A stretch of DNA of 64,000 nucleotides from Rugosimonospora sp040255525 (GTDB lineage Bacteria; Actinomycetota; Actinomycetes; Mycobacteriales; Micromonosporaceae). Positions within the stretch are counted from its first letter, which is position 1; each line of letters opens with the position of its first letter. The notes beneath the pieces are model-generated. The model did no database searches. It saw only the letters and a list, made by a program, of their open reading frames with translations, and was not told the origin of the DNA. A program made the position numbers and the translations under genes. This document shows, piece by piece, positions 17,013-26,267 of this stretch. Location of the stretch: assembly GCA_040255525.1 (NCBI GenBank), contig JBDZVD010000003.1, positions 62,001 to 126,000 on the forward strand, written 5' to 3'.

Positions 17013-18440
17013 ATGACCAGCACCGCCATCCGCCGCGAGCCGAGCCTGCTGCTGCTCGCGCTCGTGCTCGTCCTCGGCCTGGTAGCCCCGTTGCTGGACA
17101 CCACGATCGTCAACGTGGCGATTCCGTCCCTCCGGCAGCACCTCGACACCACGGTGGCCACCATCCAGTGGATCAGCACGGCGTACCTGCTGACCATGGC
17201 CGTCTCGATCCCGGTCACCGGCTGGGCCTCCCAACGCTTCGGCGCCCGCCGGGTCTGGATCGCCGCCCTCTGGATCTTCCTGGCCGGCTCGGTCCTCTCC
17301 GGTCTGGCCTGGAACATCGGCTCCCTGATCGGCTTCCGCGCGCTTCAGGGCGTCGGCGCCGGCCTGCTGATCCCGATCATGCAGACGCTGCTGTTCAGCG
17401 CCGCGGGCGGCAAGCCGGCCGGCAACATGATCGCCCTGGTCAGCCTGCCCGCCCTGCTCGGCCCGGTGCTAGGCCCGGTGATCGGCGGACTGATCGTCGG
17501 CCACCTGAGCTGGCGCTGGATCTTCTACGTCAACCCGCCCCTCTGCCTCGCCGCGATCCTGCTGGCCATCCGCTACATCCCGCGCGACGCCGGCAACCAC
17601 ACCCAGCGCCTCGACGTCAGGGGTCTACTCCTGCTCTCCCCCGGCCTCGCCGCCCTGGTGTACGGCCTGAGCAAGCTGGGCGACAGCGGCAGATGGACCG
17701 GCCCCGGCGTCGTGGTCCCGCTGGTTGCCGGCGCCGCGCTGGTCGTCGTCTTCATCCGGCACGCGTTGCGGGCGGCGGTGCCGCTGGTGGACCTGCGACT
17801 CTTCCGGGTCCGCACCTTCTCAGCCGCGAGCACCCTGATGTTTCTCACCGGCGCGGCGTCCCTGGGGGCGATGCTGCTGCTCCCGCTGTACTACCAGCAG
17901 CTGCGCGGCGAGAGCGTGGTGACGGCGGGCCTGCTGATGGTCCCGCAGGGCATCGGCACCGCCCTGTCCCGGGCCATCGCCGGCCATCTCGAGCGCTGGG
18001 GCGCCCGCACGGTGGTCCTGGGCGCGGTGCTGCTGTCGATCGCCGGCACCCTGCCCTTCGCCTTCGCCGGCGCGAACACCAGCGTGGCCGTCCTGGCGAT
18101 CGCCCTGGTCGTCCGCGGCGCTGGTCTGGGCACGATCTTCATAGCCGTCCTCTTCGAAGCCTACGAGGGATTGCGCCCCGCCCAGATCCCGCACGCCAGC
18201 ACCACCACCCGCATCCTGCAGCAGGTGGGCGGCTCGTTCGGTACCGCGATCTTCGCGGTGGTCCTGCAGCGCGGCCTCGCCACCCACGCCGCGGCCCCCG
18301 CCGTCGCCTTCGACCACGCCTTCGCCTGGGCGATCGCCCTGACCCTGCCCGCACTGGTGGCGGCGTTCTTCGTCCCGGCCCGCCACCCCGCACCCACCCC
18401 CGACGCCGAGCCGGAGGAGACCCTGAGCGAGGCTGCCTGA
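17013..18440 (+). CDS. DHA2-family MFS multidrug exporter (14-TM type)
   Basis: 475 residues. N-terminal helix with PLLDTTIVNVAIPSL (motif D1 of drug:H+ antiporters), motif A region GWASQRFGARRVW, and motif C GPVLGPVIGGLI, with about 14 hydrophobic segments. Translation start at ATG 17013 has GGAG at a good distance. Divergent from and probably repressed by the TetR at 16305-16901. Could export the enediyne or an unrelated toxin; its location at the cluster edge is compatible with self-resistance but not proof. Confidence 0.88.
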   Translation: MTSTAIRREPSLLLLALVLVLGLVAPLLDTTIVNVAIPSLRQHLDTTVATIQWISTAYLLTMAVSIPVTGWASQRFGARRVWIAALWIFLAGSVLSGLAWNIGSLIGFRALQGVGAGLLIPIMQTLLFSAAGGKPAGNMIALVSLPALLGPVLGPVIGGLIVGHLSWRWIFYVNPPLCLAAILLAIRYIPRDAGNHTQRLDVRGLLLLSPGLAALVYGLSKLGDSGRWTGPGVVVPLVAGAALVVVFIRHALRAAVPLVDLRLFRVRTFSAASTLMFLTGAASLGAMLLLPLYYQQLRGESVVTAGLLMVPQGIGTALSRAIAGHLERWGARTVVLGAVLLSIAGTLPFAFAGANTSVAVLAIALVVRGAGLGTIFIAVLFEAYEGLRPAQIPHASTTTRILQQVGGSFGTAIFAVVLQRGLATHAAAPAVAFDHAFAWAIALTLPALVAAFFVPARHPAPTPDAEPEETLSEAA

Positions 18441-18531
18441 CGTGGGCCGGCAACCCGTCTTCGGGCACTCCGGCGCCTTCGTCCACACCCTTTTTTGGAG
18501 GCCGCGGTGGCCCTCCCGGCGACGGCAGCGG

Positions 18532-19236
18532 CTACCGGTCGCCCCCCGCCCGGCGACGGTGAACTGGCTGTGCCGGCACGAGAACGTTGGCTGGCCGGGT
18601 GACATCGCTGCCTTCGCCGGTGTCCATCAGGATCGCGAGACGGCGAAGGGTGCCGAGCAATGCCTCGCCGAGGACGGCCCGGGCCGTCATCCGCTCCAGC
18701 ACGCCGCGCCGCTCGGCCGGTGGCTCGCCGGCCGGGCGCATGCCGGCGAGATCGTGGCGGGCCAGAACCGTGACGGCGTCCACATAGACATCGAGGGTCG
18801 GTTGAGGATCGAGCCCCACCGCGTAGAAGCCGGCCACCACGTCGATGAGGTCGTCGAGCGCGTCGACAGGTGACGGGCGCCGCCACGACCGGCGATGAAG
18901 CAGAGCGGCGACCTGATCGGCGGCGAGGCGGCGGGACTCGTCGGCGGGCCAGGGCCGGCGCGTCGATCCCAGACTCCGGTCTACTACCGGCAGCAGATCG
19001 CGGGCGTCGACGGCAGGACTGTCGATCGCCGCCAGGATCTCGCGGATGGCCGGTATGCCGAGTCCCCCGACGCCGGCCAGGGCGCGGATGAAGCGCAGTC
19101 GGCGGAGGTGGAAGTCTCCGTAGTCGGCCTGGTTGACGGCCGTGGCGCGCCCAACGGGCAGCAGTCCCTCGCGGAGGTAGTACTTCAGCGTGTGGACGGA
19201 GATCCCCCCGCGGCGCGCCAACTCGCTGATCTTCAT
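18532..19236 (-). CDS. MerR-family transcriptional regulator
   Basis: 234 residues from ATG 19236, with GGAGGGGG upstream. Winged-helix DNA-binding domain at the N-terminus: MKISELARRGGISVHTLKYYLREGLLP, then HLRRLRFIRAL and a coiled-coil dimerisation helix. The C-terminal domain is all-helical with no cysteine cluster, so it is not a metal sensor of the classic kind. It resembles the second MerR in this window (40805-41449) throughout the DNA-binding domain. The region between its start and the upstream gene holds a terminator. Confidence 0.88.
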   Translation of the reverse strand: MKISELARRGGISVHTLKYYLREGLLPVGRATAVNQADYGDFHLRRLRFIRALAGVGGLGIPAIREILAAIDSPAVDARDLLPVVDRSLGSTRRPWPADESRRLAADQVAALLHRRSWRRPSPVDALDDLIDVVAGFYAVGLDPQPTLDVYVDAVTVLARHDLAGMRPAGEPPAERRGVLERMTARAVLGEALLGTLRRLAILMDTGEGSDVTRPANVLVPAQPVHRRRAGGDR

Positions 19237-19367
19237 GCGGCCCCCTCCACCGGCGACGATAATGAAGGTACCCATGCCCGGTTGCGGAAAGTCCTCCGAG
19301 ATTGCGGCGTGCCGGTCACGCTGCCCGCGCGGCGAAAGCATGTCATCACCGCCGCTCATCAGACGAA

Positions 19368-19396
19368 GCCGCGCCCCACCGACTGTGGGGCGCGGC
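19368..19396. terminator. Hairpin terminator downstream of the membrane protein gene
   Basis: Perfect 12-bp inverted repeat, GCCGCGCCCCAC and GTGGGGCGCGGC, with a CGACT loop, 25 bases past the stop of the minus-strand membrane protein gene (19421). It separates that gene from the MerR gene. Confidence 0.65.
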
Positions 19397-19420
19397 AACG
19401 GCGTGGCCGGCGAGGAACGG

Positions 19421-20428
19421 CTACGCGTTCCAGGGTGCGGTCGGGAACCAGAAGTACCCGAGCCGGGCCAGCACCCGGATGTCCCAGTAGACAAGGAGGA
19501 ACAGCGCGGCGACCAGGAAGGTGCCGGCGGTGAGCGCGGTGATGCGGGCCGGCCTACTGACCAGCCATCGCCGCAGCCGGCCGCCGATCAGATAGGACAG
19601 AGCCAGGAACAGCACCGACAGGACCACAATGTTGCCGATGGACTGCAGCACGAAGGCGAGGGCGCCGTAGAACGGGTTGTGGGTGTTGGCGGCGTGCCGG
19701 AACATGTCGCGGAACAGCGGGTAGGGCCGCCCGATCAGGAAACCGCCGATCAGGGCGCCCATCAGCACCATCGGCGCGTTGGGGAATCGTCGGGAGATCC
19801 GGGCGAGCGGGTCCGGCACATACCGCAACGCGGCCAGCCCCAGCACCAGCATGACCAGACCGATGACGCCGAACACGGTCATCGACTGGAGGGTACGGGG
19901 GCTGAGCCCGGAGCCCTTCACCGTCGAGAACTGCGGCATCCTGGTGCCGACCAGTCCGACGACGGCGCCGTACACGGCGGATACCGGCACCATCCCGACC
20001 GCGAGCCAACCGAGCGGCCGTACCGTCTGGAGCAATCGCTGTGACCGGCTGGCGGCACCGCCCATCAGTGGTGCGACGGCGCCGAAGGCGGCGATGTTGC
20101 AGGCGGTGAAGGAGCCCGCCAGGCCGCTGACGAACGCGAAGAGGATGCCGGCCCCGATGCTGCCGATCGGCGTCGTGTTCGCGCCGTGCCCGAGCAGACT
20201 GTCCGCGACGGTGAACCCGATGGTCTGGTCCACGAGCTCCGATGACCAGGCGTAGGAGGCCAGCGCCCCGACCAGCACCCCGACCAGCAGCACGAGCCAG
20301 CGCCGGCGGGGTACCGCCCCGTTAACGAACATGGATGTCTGGCCAGGAAGGGCGGTGACCGGTCCCCGATCCCGCGCCACTGCGGAGGCGGGTGGCCGGG
20401 TGAGGTGCGGATGCGATGTTCGCGCCAC
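19421..20428 (-). CDS. Polytopic membrane protein (YeeE/YedE- or CcdA-like topology)
   Basis: 335 residues from GTG 20428, AAGGAG seven bases upstream. About eight to nine hydrophobic helices, starting with RRRWLVLLVGVLVGALASY. Features include a small-residue-rich helix GSIGAGILFAFVSGLAGSFT followed by a Cys in ACNIAAFG, and a second half with GALIGGFLIGRPYPLFRDM. The paired GxG-rich halves resemble DsbD/CcdA and YeeE/YedE transporters, which move electrons or sulfur species; only one Cys is seen, so function is open. It carries one copy of the recurrent cluster motif 134 bases upstream. Confidence 0.7.
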   Translation of the reverse strand: MARTSHPHLTRPPASAVARDRGPVTALPGQTSMFVNGAVPRRRWLVLLVGVLVGALASYAWSSELVDQTIGFTVADSLLGHGANTTPIGSIGAGILFAFVSGLAGSFTACNIAAFGAVAPLMGGAASRSQRLLQTVRPLGWLAVGMVPVSAVYGAVVGLVGTRMPQFSTVKGSGLSPRTLQSMTVFGVIGLVMLVLGLAALRYVPDPLARISRRFPNAPMVLMGALIGGFLIGRPYPLFRDMFRHAANTHNPFYGALAFVLQSIGNIVVLSVLFLALSYLIGGRLRRWLVSRPARITALTAGTFLVAALFLLVYWDIRVLARLGYFWFPTAPWNA

Positions 20429-20952
20429 GCTGTGCTCCTTCCGTCTGCTGAGGCCGCCATGAAGAACCGGCCGGGAACGGACGCGATCCGCGAGCGTCCC
20501 GCCACGGCGGTCGCGTCCGTTCCAGTAGCCATTCTCGGCGCGCGGCACGGATCGGTGTTCTTCCAACGTGTCGCGGCCCGGGCAATGTCGAAGAAGAGTT
20601 TCAGGCTCGCTCGCCCGTACCTTCGGCGGATGTCCCCTACCCGCCGGACGGCTCGCCCAGCGAGCCACGTGACTGCCGCACGGGCCGGCGCCGGACCCGG
20701 ATCTGCTACGCCTGAACGACATGCTCGGCCCACTGGGCGAGCACGACCACCATGAAGATGGACGGTGCCACCCGGTGACGCCCGCCGATCGGCGCCGCGA
20801 CGCGCCGGGTCGCTCGGATTCGGTTGCGGGCAAGGGCCTGCGGGTCTACGCCCCCGCGTCCGGTGCCCGACCACCGGAAGCGGCCGGGCCGCTACCGGAA
20901 AAGGCCCGCGGCCGGGGCCGGTGGCGCAGACCGCCGGCCCGGCCGCTTCGCG
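20429..20952. promoter_or_regulatory. Intergenic region upstream of membrane protein gene, with a cluster motif
   Basis: No credible gene. TTCCAACGTGTC at 20562-20573 is one copy of the recurrent 12-base motif described in the findings, 134 bases before the GTG at 20428. A minus-strand stretch at about 20712-20777 can be read as a short hydrophobic C-terminus-like peptide (SIFMVVVLAQWAEHVVQA) but has no start or RBS. Confidence 0.4.
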
Positions 20953-21768
20953 TCAGGCAACCGCGGCGACATCGTCCAGGAACTGCGGTCGCCCGTGCTC
21001 CGCGTGCTCGAGCTGTGCCATCGCGTACTTGCGCACATCGAGGAGGGCGAGAAGCACCGGCGGATCGAGCGCCCGGCTGCGCCGCAACACGAGGTCGGCG
21101 GCGATCCTGCTGTCCGGCCGGACGACGAACGGTCCACAGGTCGCCACCGACACCGGACGGTCGAGCCAGCGACCGTCGGTCTGCGGGTAGCACGCGTCCA
21201 GGCTGACCGCCTGGGCGAGCAGATACCAGGTACCCAGCGGCACCGCGTCGAACTGCACCCGGTCCCCCGGGCTCACCACGGCGCAGCGCACCGGCCGTCC
21301 CTCGGGTATCCGGTCCGCGAACAGACCGACGAAGACCAGCGCGTCGTCCTCGGTGGCCAGCCGAACTGTGCAGGTCAGTCGCGCGTTCGAGGGGCGGCTG
21401 GCCCGGCTCTCCAGGTCCTGGGCGATCAGTGGGGCGAAGCCGGAGTGGCGCCGGTAGGTCGTCGGTGACATGCCCACGCTACGGCTGAACCGTGAGCTGA
21501 AGGTCCCGACGCTGTTGTATCCGACGTGAACGCTGATGTCCGCGACGTTCATCCCGGTCGACACCAGCAGGTGCTTGGCTCGCTGCAGGCGCAGCGCGGA
21601 CAGGAAGCGCCCGGGCGAGACGCCGGTCACCCGCCGGAAGATCCGGGTGAAATGAAACTTGCTGAACATGGCCGCCCTGGCCAGGTCATCGACGGTGAGC
21701 TGCTCGCCCATCCGCTCCCGCATGGCCTCGATCGCTCGCAGAACCGCCTGCTCCGCAGCGTCTTCCAT
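20953..21768 (-). CDS. AraC-family transcriptional regulator with N-terminal HTH
   Basis: 271 residues from ATG 21768 (GGGGAGGGG upstream). The double-HTH AraC DNA-binding domain is N-terminal: LTVDDLARAAMFSKFHFTRIF, then MNVADISVHVGYNSVGTFSSRF and the family signature VGMSPTTYRR. The C-terminal half (about residues 115-271) is an effector domain of unknown ligand. N-terminal DNA-binding domains occur in the Rob/GyrI-like branch. Candidate pathway regulator because it sits next to the exporter and AhpD genes. Confidence 0.87.
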   Translation of the reverse strand: MEDAAEQAVLRAIEAMRERMGEQLTVDDLARAAMFSKFHFTRIFRRVTGVSPGRFLSALRLQRAKHLLVSTGMNVADISVHVGYNSVGTFSSRFSRSVGMSPTTYRRHSGFAPLIAQDLESRASRPSNARLTCTVRLATEDDALVFVGLFADRIPEGRPVRCAVVSPGDRVQFDAVPLGTWYLLAQAVSLDACYPQTDGRWLDRPVSVATCGPFVVRPDSRIAADLVLRRSRALDPPVLLALLDVRKYAMAQLEHAEHGRPQFLDDVAAVA

Positions 21769-22137
21769 GTCCCCTCCCCGAAGTGACGGAATCGCCGGAA
21801 TGAGCCGGTCGCACAGAAATGACAAGCGGAATTGCTTAGCCGACTTGCCGGTAGTCAAATAGCGGTGAAAGCGACGAGAGCCATCCGACGAGATTTACCT
21901 GCGCGAATTCCTGCTTGACCTAACACCCAAGGTTAGCGGAACCTGCAGCCTGCGGCAACACTACGTCTAACGAGCCAGTACGCACAGCAATCAGGAAGTA
22001 ATAAATGGATACCGGCACTATTCACTGTCGATAGCGTGCATCTCTGATCCTGGCCGTCCGCCAGTTATTCTTGCGCACGGAATCGTTCCGGAGCTTTCGA
22101 AAATCCTCACGGAAAGGGAATGGTGGCCGCGGGCCGG
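21769..22137. promoter_or_regulatory. AT-richer spacer upstream of AraC with an inverted repeat
   Basis: No gene is supported. Base composition is noticeably more AT-rich than in flanking genes. CTAAC and GTTAG at 21920-21936 form a 5-7-5 inverted repeat about 150 bases before the AraC start, a possible regulator site. The MFS gene ends at 22138 on the same strand, so this region mainly holds the AraC promoter. Confidence 0.4.
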
Positions 22138-23793
22138 TCAGCCCGCGCTCCGCCGCACCGCCGCACCGCCGTCGCGCACCGGGGCGCCGGCGTCGGTCCT
22201 GGTCGGCCGCAACCTCAGTGTCATGACGGCCACCGCCAGCAGCACGATGGCGACGAGGCCGAGGGCCGGACGGGCGGCGGGGAGAAAGCTGTGCCGGAAC
22301 GTCTCGTCCACCAGAGCGTCGAAGCGGGCCGACAACGCGGGGTCCAGTCCCGCCGGTGCCTTCACGCCGCCGCGCGGGCTGCCCAGTTGCAGCCCGCGGT
22401 CGGAGGCCGCCGTGAAGGCGTGCACGAACGGCTCCCGCAGCGGCGGCGGTAACTGCGCCGCCCGCCGCGCCGCCTGGTCGTGAAGGGTGGACGACAGCCG
22501 GTTCTGCAGTACCGCCCCGACCACAGCCGCGCCGAGCACAGCGCCGACCTGCCGGGCCGTGTTCAGCACTCCGGAGGCCGCTCCGACCCGGACCGCGCTG
22601 ATGTCCCGCATCGCCACGGTTGTCGTCGGCGCGATCGAGGCACCCATGCCCGCGCCGATGGCGATCAGCGGCATCACGAACGCGGTCCATCCCGATGTCC
22701 GGCCCGGCAGCAACGCCACCCCGAGGACACCGGCCGCGTACGTGGCCAGCCCGGCGACGAGCAGTGCACGACCGCCCATCCGGTCGGTGAGCCGGCCCGC
22801 CACCGGTGCCACCGCGCACAACGTCACCGTCCAGGGAAGCGCGGTCAGGCCCGAGCCGAGCGCGCTCATGCCCAGCAGCGTCTGCGTCTCGATCACGAAC
22901 ACCAGCAGGAACCCGAACAGCGCGAACGAGGTACCCAGGGTGATCAGCGTACCGACGGCGAATCCGCGGACGCGCAGGAGCGACAGCGGTACGAGCGGGT
23001 CCGCCCGGCGCGCCTCCCAGATCACGAACAGGGCCAGGACAGCGACCGACCCCGACAGGATCGCGGGGATGCTGACCGGTCCCCGAACCACAGCCCAGTG
23101 GTACCGCTGGCCCTCGACCAGCCCGTACACCAGGCCGACCAGGCCGGACGTCGCGAGCAGCACACCGACCGGGTCGATACCGGCGGTGCGACGCGCCCGC
23201 AGATCAGGCACGAGCCGCAGCGCGAGGATCGCCCCGACGAACCCGACCGGTACGTTCAGATAGAAAATCCACTGCCAGCCCGGACCCGTGATGAGCACAC
23301 CACCCAGTGTCGGGCCGGCGACGGCGGCCACCCCGGCGACCGCGGTGAATATGCCGAACGCGGCACCGCGTCGGGCCGGCGGGAAGATCGCGGCGATCAG
23401 CGCGAGTGCCTGCGGTAGCAGGACGGCGGCACCCGCCCCCTGGACCACCCTGGCAACGACGAGTTCGAGCGGCGAACCGGCCCTGCCGCACCATAGCGAG
23501 GCCAGACTGAAGACGACCAGACCGCCCACGAACAGAGACCGGGCGCCGAGCAGGTCGCCGAGCCGGCCGAAGACGATGAGCAGCGACGCGAAGGCGATCA
23601 GGTACCCGTTGAGCACCCACAGAGCTTCGTCGATCCCGGCGCCGAGGGAACGCATGATGTCCGGCAGCGCGGTGTTGACGATGCTGGTGTCCAGCAGGAT
23701 CAGGAAGTTGGCGACGCACAGCACCAGCAGCGCGGCCCACGGCCGCACTGGTCGATCCGGCAGCGTCGTCCGGCCGGCTGTCGGGGCCCTCAT
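22138..23793 (-). CDS. DHA2-family MFS exporter (EmrB/QacA type)
   Basis: 551 residues. ATG at 23793 overlaps the AhpD-like stop by four bases. Motifs: LLDTSIVNTALPDI (TM1), FGRLGDLLGARSLFVGG (motif A), VAGPTLGGVLI (motif C); 14 TM helices are countable, and the long C-terminal loop (LQNRLSSTLHDQAARR) is typical of QacA-type pumps. Translational coupling to an AhpD-like protein ties it to the enediyne cluster; likely efflux of the product or an intermediate. Confidence 0.9.
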   Translation of the reverse strand: MRAPTAGRTTLPDRPVRPWAALLVLCVANFLILLDTSIVNTALPDIMRSLGAGIDEALWVLNGYLIAFASLLIVFGRLGDLLGARSLFVGGLVVFSLASLWCGRAGSPLELVVARVVQGAGAAVLLPQALALIAAIFPPARRGAAFGIFTAVAGVAAVAGPTLGGVLITGPGWQWIFYLNVPVGFVGAILALRLVPDLRARRTAGIDPVGVLLATSGLVGLVYGLVEGQRYHWAVVRGPVSIPAILSGSVAVLALFVIWEARRADPLVPLSLLRVRGFAVGTLITLGTSFALFGFLLVFVIETQTLLGMSALGSGLTALPWTVTLCAVAPVAGRLTDRMGGRALLVAGLATYAAGVLGVALLPGRTSGWTAFVMPLIAIGAGMGASIAPTTTVAMRDISAVRVGAASGVLNTARQVGAVLGAAVVGAVLQNRLSSTLHDQAARRAAQLPPPLREPFVHAFTAASDRGLQLGSPRGGVKAPAGLDPALSARFDALVDETFRHSFLPAARPALGLVAIVLLAVAVMTLRLRPTRTDAGAPVRDGGAAVRRSAG

Positions 23794-24869
23794 CGGATCA
23801 GGGTGCCCAGGTCGCGGTACAGAGCCTGGCCGATGTGCCGGGCGGCGGTCAGGCTGGCCCAGGACGTGAGCCCGATGACCGCGTCGTCGCCGTGGCCCCC
23901 GCTGCGGAACTCGTCGACGACGGCGTCCGTCACCCGGTACGAGGCCCGCGCGGTGAGCAGCGCGAGCCGCCCGGCCGGACGATCCACCGGTGCCAGGCCG
24001 GACAGTGCGCGATCGAACCCCGCCCCACCGATCCCCGGCGCATCCCGTTGCGGGTCGGCGAGGCACGCGGTCACCAGTTCGCGCACGGGGACCGGCACGC
24101 TGGCCGCACCGGCCTCATCGATCGCGCGCGTTGCTCTGGCAAAGGCGTCGGCGATGTACGGTCGGCCGGCGGCCCAGGACAGATCGGCCGGCAGTTCGGC
24201 CGGGGGCAGCAACTCCCGCGCCAGCCCGGGGCGCAGCGGCGTGCGCGCGAAGTGAGCGAAGACCCGGACCGCCGCGGCGCGGGCCAGCCGGCGCCCACGA
24301 GGCGGCACCGGGGCCAGCGGCGAGTCGCTCAGGAAGATGTTGACCATGCGGTTGATGTAGTGGAACGTGACGGCGACACCGATGAACTCCGCCGCCTGGG
24401 CGTACGAGAACGGCGCGGGTGCCCGCCCCGACGCGGTCGGCGCCGCGCTGTCCCGCGCCCACCGCGCGAGGTCCCGCAGCCATGCGTCGCCGACCTCATC
24501 GACGCGCCCGGCGGCGACCAGCCTGGCATCGGCCCCGTGGAGCAGCCCGACCAGCGCGGAGCCGTGCACCTCCACGCAGTACGGGCAACCGTTGGCCAGC
24601 GAGACCGCCGCCGCCACCGCCTCTTTCGAGGCACGCCACGCGGCGTCGCCGACGAGCAGCGTCTCGCGCAGCATCGACCAGATGGCGGCGAGCACTCCGA
24701 CCACAGGCGCGTGCAGCGCGACCGGCGGTGCCAGCATCCCGAACTCCGCCTCCATCTGGCGGTAGACCGCGGCGACAGTGCCGGACGCCGCCGACGGCGG
24801 GACGGCGGCCACCCGTCGGATGTGCCCGAGCGACGGGCGGCGGGCCCCGCGCGCGAACAAGGACGCCAC
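23790..24869 (-). CDS. AhpD/carboxymuconolactone-decarboxylase-like protein, double-length
   Basis: 359 residues from GTG 24869, chosen for its GAAGGGG RBS. The first half contains the AhpD redox motif NGCPYCVEVHGSAL (C-x-x-C...H). The second half repeats the helical pattern (RLALLTARASYRVTDAVVDEF, then WASLTAARHIGQAL) without cysteines, so it looks like two AhpD-type domains with one active site. Typical AhpD is about 175 residues. Family members reduce peroxiredoxin or act on organic peroxides. Paralogue of the divergent gene at 25120. Function in the cluster unknown; enediyne loci often carry such genes. Confidence 0.82.
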   Translation of the reverse strand: MASLFARGARRPSLGHIRRVAAVPPSAASGTVAAVYRQMEAEFGMLAPPVALHAPVVGVLAAIWSMLRETLLVGDAAWRASKEAVAAAVSLANGCPYCVEVHGSALVGLLHGADARLVAAGRVDEVGDAWLRDLARWARDSAAPTASGRAPAPFSYAQAAEFIGVAVTFHYINRMVNIFLSDSPLAPVPPRGRRLARAAAVRVFAHFARTPLRPGLARELLPPAELPADLSWAAGRPYIADAFARATRAIDEAGAASVPVPVRELVTACLADPQRDAPGIGGAGFDRALSGLAPVDRPAGRLALLTARASYRVTDAVVDEFRSGGHGDDAVIGLTSWASLTAARHIGQALYRDLGTLIR

Positions 24870-24994
24870 TGCGATCCCCTTCCCGACCGGACTGTCCGAA
24901 GCACCGGTCGAATTCATCGTTCGGGTGGTGCGGGCCGGGCGCATCTCCGTGGTTGCGGTTGGATTGCGCCCCGACCGAGCAACTTCAGCGAACT

Positions 24995-25022
24995 TTCCGA
25001 CGTGCCCTTCTTCGAATGTGCG
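24995..25022 (+). promoter_or_regulatory. Two copies of the recurrent cluster motif in the AhpD/AhpD divergent promoter
   Basis: TTCCGACGTGCC at 24995-25006 and TTCGAATGTGCG at 25011-25022 lie back to back (16-base repeat) in the 250-base gap between the two divergent AhpD-like genes. They lie 126 to 142 bases from the left start and about 100 to 125 from the right start. Confidence 0.45.
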
Positions 25023-25119
25023 TTGTCTTCCGTCATCGCTCAACACCGTGCCGGTGCCCGTCGATACTGGCGATTACCCGGCCGCCAGGTGACCTCGCGT
25101 CCGGGCGGAGGGAGTTCCC

Positions 25120-26220
25120 ATGATCGCCAGTCGGGTGGCCGCTTCGGCCGTTCAGCGTCAGGTCCGCTACATCAAACCGGTGTCCGCGACGGCGGCGACC
25201 GGACTCGTCGGTCGCGTCTACGCCCAGGTTGCCGAGGAGATGCGGCTGGTCACCCCGCCGGCGATGCTGCACTCTCCGGCACCGCAGACGCTCGCCGGGT
25301 ACTGGATGATGATGCGCGAACCGCTACTGACCACCGGCCTGCTCGACCGAGCGGTCAAGGAGGCGGTGGCTACCGCCGTCGCCGTCGCCACGACCTGCCC
25401 CTACTGCGTCGACATGCATTCGGTCAGCATGTACGACCTGGCCACGGAGCATGATGCCGAAGTCCTGGCGGCCGACCGGGTCGACGACATGACCGATCCG
25501 CGGCTGCGCGAGGTCAGCGCCTGGGCACGGACGGCGCATCAGGCGCCGGGCGCGGTCCCGGTGCCGGCCTGGGTCACCGAGGCGCAACGGCCCGAACTAA
25601 TCGGGACTCTGGTCGGCCTGCACTACCTGACCCGCGTGGTGAACGTGTTCCTGGCCAACTTCCTGCTGCCTCCGGGGCTGACCGGCCGGTTGCGGCGGCG
25701 GATGAAGCGGGGCATCGGCCGGCTGCTGCGTACGACGCTTCGGGCGCACCGCAGGCCGGGTGCTTCGGTCGGGCTGCTGCCTCCGGCTCCGCTGCCGGCC
25801 GACGCCGGATGGGCCGCCGGCAATCCGTGGATCGCACAGGCCGTCGCCCGATCGACCGCGGCATTCGAGGCCGCCGGCACCCGTTCGGTGTCGCCGGCTG
25901 TGCGCGAGCTGGTGCGTACCCGGCTCAACGACTGGCACGGCGAGGAGACCGGACTGTCCACCGCGTGGTGCGAGGACCTCGTCGCCGGGCTCGGCAGGCA
26001 GGATCGGGCGGCCGGACGGCTCGCGCTGCTGACCGCCATGTCCTCGCATCAGGTCGGCGCGGAGGCCGTCGACGAATTCCGCCGCTACCGGCCCGGCGAC
26101 GCCGCGCTGGTCGAGTCGGTCGCCTGGGCGGCCTTCGAGGCCGCCCGGCGCATCGGCGAACGGCAGCTGCTCGGCGCCGATGCCGCACCGCGGGAGGCCC
26201 GATCCGGAACCCCGTCCTAG
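25120..26220 (+). CDS. AhpD/carboxymuconolactone-decarboxylase-like protein, double-length
   Basis: 366 residues; GGAGGGAG precedes the ATG. Active-site motif TTCPYCVDMHSVSM in the first half, and a second, cysteine-free AhpD-like half (RLALLTAMSSHQVGAEAVDEF, WAAFEAARRIGERQL). The internal region RRRMKRGIGRLLRTTLRAHRR is a basic linker. Divergent paralogue of the gene at 23790-24869. First gene of the rightward operon that continues with the DUF1702 pair and PKSE, so probably expressed with the warhead genes. Confidence 0.82.
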   Translation: MIASRVAASAVQRQVRYIKPVSATAATGLVGRVYAQVAEEMRLVTPPAMLHSPAPQTLAGYWMMMREPLLTTGLLDRAVKEAVATAVAVATTCPYCVDMHSVSMYDLATEHDAEVLAADRVDDMTDPRLREVSAWARTAHQAPGAVPVPAWVTEAQRPELIGTLVGLHYLTRVVNVFLANFLLPPGLTGRLRRRMKRGIGRLLRTTLRAHRRPGASVGLLPPAPLPADAGWAAGNPWIAQAVARSTAAFEAAGTRSVSPAVRELVRTRLNDWHGEETGLSTAWCEDLVAGLGRQDRAAGRLALLTAMSSHQVGAEAVDEFRRYRPGDAALVESVAWAAFEAARRIGERQLLGADAAPREARSGTPS

Positions 26221-26267
26221 CACCATGACCAGACTCGACCAGAACGCCGTCACGAGGGAGCACTCAG

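Noticed and set aside
18454..18500. Small hairpin CCCG-TCTT-CGGG with T-run after the MFS gene
   Set aside because: The stem is only four base pairs and the T-run is distant; too weak to call a terminator.
20712..20777. Short hydrophobic peptide on the minus strand ending QWAEHVVQA
   Set aside because: Looks like part of a membrane protein but lacks start, RBS and length; could be a relic.
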